Assembly (NCBI RefSeq): GCF_947500045.1
Contig: NZ_CANMQQ010000017.1
Location: 1-64,000 of the forward strand
Direction: 5' to 3'
Origin: an uncultured Ruegeria sp.
GTDB taxonomy: Bacteria > Pseudomonadota > Alphaproteobacteria > Rhodobacterales > Rhodobacteraceae
Length of the DNA stretch: 64,000 nt
The notes beneath the pieces are model-generated. The model was not told where the DNA came from. It saw nothing but the letters and a program-made list of their open reading frames with translations, and did no database searches. Shown in pieces: positions 60,042 to 64,000 of the stretch. How positions within the stretch are numbered: position 1 is the first letter of the stretch; every line of letters begins with the position of its first letter. Made by a program: the position numbers and the translations under genes.

Positions 60042-60986
60042 TTAGAGCCGTCCAAGAACAGCCTTCGCAATAGCGATATCTTGGACCGCAACACCAGTCA
60101 GATCAGCAATCGTGACCTGATCATCACTTTGTCGCCCGATCGATCGACCCGCAATTACATTCCCCAACTCGATCGCCTTGCCCTGAAGCGGAATACCCGC
60201 ACGGCGCGCCTGGTAAATCTCACCACGCAGGTCACATTGTACCAGGCTGTCTGCGACCACTACATCTGCCATCGCAAGGATCGCAGGTGCGATTTCCGTT
60301 TTTTCGGGCGTGTCCGATCCCATCGCCGTGATATGCGTGCCCGGGCGGATCATATCCGCCTGCAGCAACGGCTGCTCTGCAGGTGTGGTAGTGACAATAA
60401 GCCGAGATTTGTCGCACAATTCCGCAAGTGTGGCAGAAACGGTTACCTCGTACCCCATCGCGGTCATGTCCGCGGCTGCAGCGCCAACCGAGTCATGCTT
60501 TCGCGCCCAGATCGTCAGGTCACGACAGCCCGTGACCCGTCGCAAATAATCCGCCTGAAGCCGGGCCTGCTCCCCGCTGCCAACAATTCCGATCACTTTC
60601 GGATCGCTTGGGGCCAAAGTTCGGGCGGCCACCGCTCCGGCTGCGGCGGTGCGATGATTGGTCAATTCACCTTCTTCAAGCAGAACAGCCTCAATCCTTC
60701 CGGTTTTCTGACTGACGGCGATCATGCAACCTCCAAAGGGTGGCATGCCGAGTTTGGGGTTGTCATAGAACCCCGTTGCTACCTTGATCACACAGAGATC
60801 ATCACCACGAATTGCACCATATTTGATGTGCAATTCACCCGAGTTCTCGGGAAACAACAGCTCTCCTACTGGCGGCACTTCGACGTCACCAAGAGAAAAG
60901 GCTACAAACCCTTTGGCAATTTCCTCGACCACATCAACCTCGGGCAGAACCGCGTTGATCTCATCAAGGGTATAAACACCGGTCAT
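60042..60986 (-). CDS. ornithine cyclodeaminase/mu-crystallin family protein
   Basis: A 314-aa NAD(P)-dependent protein of the OCD family. It has the substrate part (HIKYGAIRGDDLCVIKVATGFYDNPKLGMPPFGGCMIAVSQ), where the lysine and nearby residues form the active site, and the Rossmann fold motif VIGIVGSGEQARLQADYL. Relatives are ornithine cyclodeaminase, alanine dehydrogenase, ketimine reductase and lysine cyclodeaminase. It could deaminate or reduce an amino acid or imine. It lies 117 bp after the second deacetylase gene on the same strand. Confidence 0.83.
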   Translation of the reverse strand: MTGVYTLDEINAVLPEVDVVEEIAKGFVAFSLGDVEVPPVGELLFPENSGELHIKYGAIRGDDLCVIKVATGFYDNPKLGMPPFGGCMIAVSQKTGRIEAVLLEEGELTNHRTAAAGAVAARTLAPSDPKVIGIVGSGEQARLQADYLRRVTGCRDLTIWARKHDSVGAAAADMTAMGYEVTVSATLAELCDKSRLIVTTTPAEQPLLQADMIRPGTHITAMGSDTPEKTEIAPAILAMADVVVADSLVQCDLRGEIYQARRAGIPLQGKAIELGNVIAGRSIGRQSDDQVTIADLTGVAVQDIAIAKAVLGRL

Positions 60987-61103
60987 CCTAAAAGTCTCCA
61001 GAAGCCAAACCTGAGCAGGTCATGAAGTGTTGGGTTTGATTTGGCCATAGAGGGAATCGAAAATCTGACCCAAAATCGGAAACCGAGCACGGCCTGAATT
61101 CCA

Positions 61104-62018
61104 CTAGCTTTTGCCCAGTAATTCCTCTGGCACCTGAACACCCTTGGAGTACGGCAGCCGATCCCGGCGCGGTGTGTATCGCTCGTCAGCCTCAAGGCCC
61201 TGAATGTGCAAGGCGATTTCCTCAAGTGTGGCGAACCAGACATCGCCGGTTCCAACCATGTACTCCATCATCTTTTCGACCCTTTGCCAGCGTGACAATC
61301 GCCCGCTGACAAAGGGGTGCCAGACGGAAATCCACAATCCTCCGGGGGAGTGCCGGAGTGCTTCAAATTCAGCCATGAATATTTCCATAGCCCGGTCTGG
61401 CGCTTGTGGTGCAAACATATAGTTCAGATCAGGTGCATGAACGTAGGGCGGCCAGTCATCCGTTGCCCAGCTAACTGGCAACTCCAGCAAATCCCCCTGA
61501 CCCGTTTCCAGAATATAGGGTACGTCGTCACCCATCAGCGACGTATCATATAAAAACCCCTCTTTCGCCAGGAAGTCGGGCGTTTTAGCAGACATATGGT
61601 AAAGCGGCGAACGATTGCCACGCGGGCGTTTGCCTGTGTGCTTTTCGATAATCTCGATCGAGCGGCACATCCAATCGTATTCTAGTGCCTCGGACAAACT
61701 GTTCGGCGCTTCGTGAATATAGCCATGATAGCCAATTTCGTGGCCGTCCTCGACGATAGCCTCGACTGTTTTAGCGTGGTTTTCGATGCACCAGGCCGGA
61801 ATAAAGAAGCTCTGCTTCAGATCGAAGTTCCGAAAAGTTTCAAGTATGCGGGGCACCGCGACCTCGGGCCCATAGCGCAGCATTGACGTGGCCGACAATT
61901 TGTTCTGCGCGTTGCTACCGTGATGAATATGAACCAAGCTGTCCGCGTCCATATCCAGTGTAATTGCACAGGCGACCTTGGCCCCGTTGGGCCATGGAAC
62001 GGGTCTTGCAAGTTGCAT
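61104..62018 (-). CDS. PuuE-like polysaccharide-deacetylase-fold hydrolase (copy 2)
   Basis: A 304-aa cytoplasmic NodB-fold hydrolase, paralogue of the protein at 51068. Motifs match: LDMDADS, GHEIGYHGYIHEAP (metal His pair), GNRSPLYHM and WHPFVSGRLSRW; the DDVPY and DDWPPY segments are also shared. This is the PuuE-like pattern of cyclic-amide hydrolases. ATG 62018 has a strong AAGGAG site. It follows the SDR gene by 12 bp in the operon that starts beyond the window edge. The two copies likely act on related rings in parallel or successive pathways. Confidence 0.85.
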   Translation of the reverse strand: MQLARPVPWPNGAKVACAITLDMDADSLVHIHHGSNAQNKLSATSMLRYGPEVAVPRILETFRNFDLKQSFFIPAWCIENHAKTVEAIVEDGHEIGYHGYIHEAPNSLSEALEYDWMCRSIEIIEKHTGKRPRGNRSPLYHMSAKTPDFLAKEGFLYDTSLMGDDVPYILETGQGDLLELPVSWATDDWPPYVHAPDLNYMFAPQAPDRAMEIFMAEFEALRHSPGGLWISVWHPFVSGRLSRWQRVEKMMEYMVGTGDVWFATLEEIALHIQGLEADERYTPRRDRLPYSKGVQVPEELLGKS

Positions 62019-62030
62019 GGGTGTTTCTCC

Positions 62031-62762
62031 TTAAATCATAACGGCGCCGCCATTCGGGCTGAGCGTCTGTCCTGTAAAAAACCCTGCATCTGGTCCGCAT
62101 AGGAAACGCACCAGACCGCCGATTTCTTCGGGGCGGCCGATCCGCCCCAACGGCACATCGAATTCCTTTTCGATCCAGTCCTGAGACATATTTTCGACCC
62201 CAAGCATCGGTGTATCAACCGGTCCGGGAGCAACCGAATTGACGGTGATACTCGGGGCCAACTCGCGCGCCAGAGATCGGGTCAACCCGACGACGCCCGC
62301 TTTGGACGCGCAGTATGCCGAAAAATCGGCACGGCCCAGATATGCGAGTTCCGAGGCAACAAGGATAATCCGACCCGAACCAGACCCCGCCATCATTCTT
62401 GCAGCCCCTTGAGCGATCAAGAAAGACCCCCGCAAATTGATCGAAATAAGCCGGTCAAATTCCGAAACATCCATATCCACCAGCCGTCCCTCGGACAGGA
62501 TACCAGCCGCATTGACAGCCAGATCCAGACGGCCCTCGGTTTCGGCGATCGAGTGAAACAGCCGGTCGACACTTGCCGGATCAGACACATCGCATGTCAC
62601 ACCCCGTGTCCGCGCGACCCCTAAGCAGGTTTGGTTCAAATCGCGGATATCAGTGGCGATCACGGTCGCGCCTGCCCCGGCCAGCGCGCGAACGACTGCT
62701 GCGCCGATGCCTTGCGCCGCCCCCGTGACCAAAGCGACTTTGCCCTCAAGCTCGTTGGTCAT
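62031..62762 (-). CDS. short-chain dehydrogenase/reductase
   Basis: A 243-aa SDR with TGAAQGIG (about 14-21), the variant NAAG instead of NNAG, and the catalytic Ser (VASELAYLG), Tyr and Lys (YCASK). The C-terminus ends in GGAVMI, as in 3-oxoacyl-ACP-reductase-like SDRs. It overlaps the second SDR gene by ATGA and lies 12 bp before the PuuE-like gene. It probably oxidises an alcohol in the same pathway. It is not closely related to the SDR at 55601. Confidence 0.86.
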   Translation of the reverse strand: MTNELEGKVALVTGAAQGIGAAVVRALAGAGATVIATDIRDLNQTCLGVARTRGVTCDVSDPASVDRLFHSIAETEGRLDLAVNAAGILSEGRLVDMDVSEFDRLISINLRGSFLIAQGAARMMAGSGSGRIILVASELAYLGRADFSAYCASKAGVVGLTRSLARELAPSITVNSVAPGPVDTPMLGVENMSQDWIEKEFDVPLGRIGRPEEIGGLVRFLCGPDAGFFTGQTLSPNGGAVMI

Positions 62763-63532
62763 TGCATCAACTCTCCTCGATCAACCGTAAAAGATTGCCC
62801 GGTTATGTTTGATGCAGCAGGCCCGGCCAGAAAGACATACATGGCAACCATATCCGCAGGCTCCATCAAGCCGCCCAACGCCTGAGCTGAAACAATTTCA
62901 TCCAGCAGATCAGCCTCGGTTCGGTTTTGCCGAGCAGCCATGAAGGACAGTGAACGCATCGACGCCACAGTGCGCACCCAGCCGGGACAGACAGCGTTTA
63001 CCGAAATGTCACGCGGCGCAAGTTCTTGCGCCAGGGAGCGCGTCAACCCGATCACCGCATGTTTGGAGGCGCAGTATGCGCTGAATTCTGCAACCGCTGT
63101 TTTACCCCACATGGACGCCGTGTTCACGATCCGACCACCATCCGGGATCTTATCAAGCAAATGCCGCGTCACCGAAAACGTGCCAATCACATTGGTCTCG
63201 ATAATCTGGCGAAAGACCTCATCTACATGATCTGCCGGGTCGGTGATCGGGGTGATGTATTCGAACCCTGCATTGTTGATCAGCACATCAACCCGATCCA
63301 CTGACGCACACAGCGCCATAACCTGCCCAAGATCCGAGATATCGCATTTTACATGCCCGACCTGCCGCCCATAATCGCCGGACAGCTTTTCGGCCACCTC
63401 CTCTACATCATCCTCTAGCGCCACAATCGTAACGTCGGCCCCCGCGTCAAGAAACCCTTGCGCCAACCCCAGACCAATTCCCCGATTGGCACCGGTAACG
63501 ACCACATGCTTTCCGGACAGTTCAGCCGCCAT
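62759..63532 (-). CDS. short-chain dehydrogenase/reductase (copy 2)
   Basis: A 257-aa SDR closely resembling the one at 55601: NAGFEYITPITD, TASMWGKTAVAEFSAY and DISVNAVCPGWV are shared motifs. TGANRGIG holds the cofactor; Ser, Tyr and Lys (YCASK) are the catalytic residues. ATG 63532 directly follows the ABC ATPase stop and has AAGGGG upstream; a TTG at 63547 would overlap that gene. It belongs with the deacetylase copy 2 gene and the transporter, mirroring the SDR/deacetylase pair in the other cluster. Confidence 0.86.
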   Translation of the reverse strand: MAAELSGKHVVVTGANRGIGLGLAQGFLDAGADVTIVALEDDVEEVAEKLSGDYGRQVGHVKCDISDLGQVMALCASVDRVDVLINNAGFEYITPITDPADHVDEVFRQIIETNVIGTFSVTRHLLDKIPDGGRIVNTASMWGKTAVAEFSAYCASKHAVIGLTRSLAQELAPRDISVNAVCPGWVRTVASMRSLSFMAARQNRTEADLLDEIVSAQALGGLMEPADMVAMYVFLAGPAASNITGQSFTVDRGELMQ

Positions 63533-63533
63533 C

Positions 63534-64000
63534 TCACACCCCTTCAAGCGTATGCGCGTATTCGGCGCGAATGATATCCAGAATCTCGGCGCGCAGTTTG
63601 AAAAACCGGTCCATATCGGCAGTGCCGTTGCGTCGGCTTTCCATCGGCAGAATCTCGTCCACGTGTATTTCGCGGACCACGCGTGCTGGTCGGGACGAAA
63701 AGATAACGATGCGATTGGCCAGCAGGATCGCCTCTTCCACGTCGTGGGTCACGAAGATCGTAGTTTTCTTCTCTGCCTTGTTGATGTCCATAAGCTGGAA
63801 TTGCAGGTACTCTCGTGTTTGGGCATCCAACGCCCCAAACGGTTCATCCATCAACAGAACATCCGGAGAAGAGGCCAGAGTTCGCGCAATCGCAACACGC
63901 TGTCTCATTCCACCTGATATGCGATTGGTGTAGAAACCGGCATACTGCGCCAGCCCGACCATATTCAAATAATGGTCCGTCACCTCTTCCTTTTCCTGCG
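63534..64000 (-). CDS. nitrate/taurine-type ABC transporter ATPase (partial)
   Basis: The C-terminal part of an ABC ATPase that continues beyond the right edge of the window. The visible part includes the signature [16 protein letters not shown], Walker B VLLMDEPFGALDAQTREYLQ and the H-loop IFVTHDVEEAI, as in SsuB, TauB and pyrimidine- or nitrate-type importers. The N-terminal half with Walker A is outside. It is the first visible gene of the minus-strand operon that also holds two SDRs and the PuuE-like hydrolase, so the transporter probably imports their substrate. Confidence 0.87.
   Translation of the reverse strand, partial: QEKEEVTDHYLNMVGLAQYAGFYTNRISGGMRQRVAIARTLASSPDVLLMDEPFGALDAQTREYLQFQLMDINKAEKKTTIFVTHDVEEAILLANRIVIFSSRPARVVREIHVDEILPMESRRNGTADMDRFFKLRAEILDIIRAEYAHTLEGV

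Noticed and set aside
60081..61025. 314-aa plus-strand open frame
   Set aside because: It mirrors the ornithine-cyclodeaminase-like gene almost exactly; the minus-strand protein has the Rossmann and active-site motifs.

Overview
This window looks like chromosomal or large-plasmid DNA of an alphaproteobacterium of the Roseobacter group (Rhodobacteraceae). The assignment is inferred from gene content and protein style, not from a marker gene: a soxBDAG cluster next to a GlxA-type AraC regulator and an XRE-cupin regulator, a Hint-domain protein of roseobacter type, GcvA-like LysR regulators, many solute ABC transporters, and moderately high GC. No rRNA, tRNA or CRISPR array was seen. Genes are dense. 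The longest stretches without an intact gene are the decayed ugp region (about 3250-4966) and a 295-bp gap at 12694-12988 with an IS3-type transposase remnant.

Layout. (1) 1-5600: a periplasmic nucleotidase/cyclic phosphodiesterase, a LysR gene that seems to have lost its normal start, and a heavily deleted glycerol-3-phosphate (ugpB-A-C) transport operon, then a MarR regulator. (2) 5864-12693: soxBDAG, a heterotetrameric sarcosine-oxidase-type enzyme whose delta subunit lacks most of the usual zinc ligands, with AraC and XRE-cupin regulators. (3) 12989-20358: amidase plus nitronate monooxygenase with an AraC regulator, then small secreted and hydrolase genes and an orphan BMP-type binding protein. 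(4) 20468-29360: a LysR regulator divergent from a compact operon: pentein-fold guanidino-modifying enzyme, M20 N-carbamoyl hydrolase, a three-gene ProXVW-like ABC transporter whose permease carries an extra N-terminal domain, and two ureohydrolases. (5) 29574-36311: small lipoproteins and membrane proteins, a DUF2975/HTH pair, a heme-binding-like protein, and BMP-type permease and ATPase genes without a local binding protein. (6) 36535-43797: a PotABCD-like ABC operon flanked at both ends by OpuAC-fold binding proteins that lack signal peptides, with a GcvA-like LysR upstream. (7) 43970-57333: a second PotABCD-like operon linked to a catabolic set (azoreductase-like, two SnoaL-like proteins, amidase, PuuE-like deacetylase, ATZ/TRZ-type amidohydrolase, DUF1989, VOC, SDR) and a second GcvA-like LysR. 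(8) 57491-59873: small secreted, Hint-domain and ankyrin proteins. (9) 60042-64000: ornithine-cyclodeaminase-like protein, a second PuuE-like deacetylase, two SDRs and the start of a nitrate/taurine-type ABC transporter that runs off the window.

How they fit together. The common theme is uptake and breakdown of small nitrogen compounds: N-methyl amino acids, guanidino and ureido compounds, amides and probably cyclic amides or N-heterocycles. The most interesting unit is 21517-29360. It encodes two chemically sensible ways to remove a guanidino group: deimination followed by decarbamoylation, or direct release of urea, beside a betaine-type importer. If the substrate were creatine, the first route would yield sarcosine, which soxBDAG could use; this is a hypothesis only. 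Most assignments rest on reading motifs in the translations; no database search was possible.
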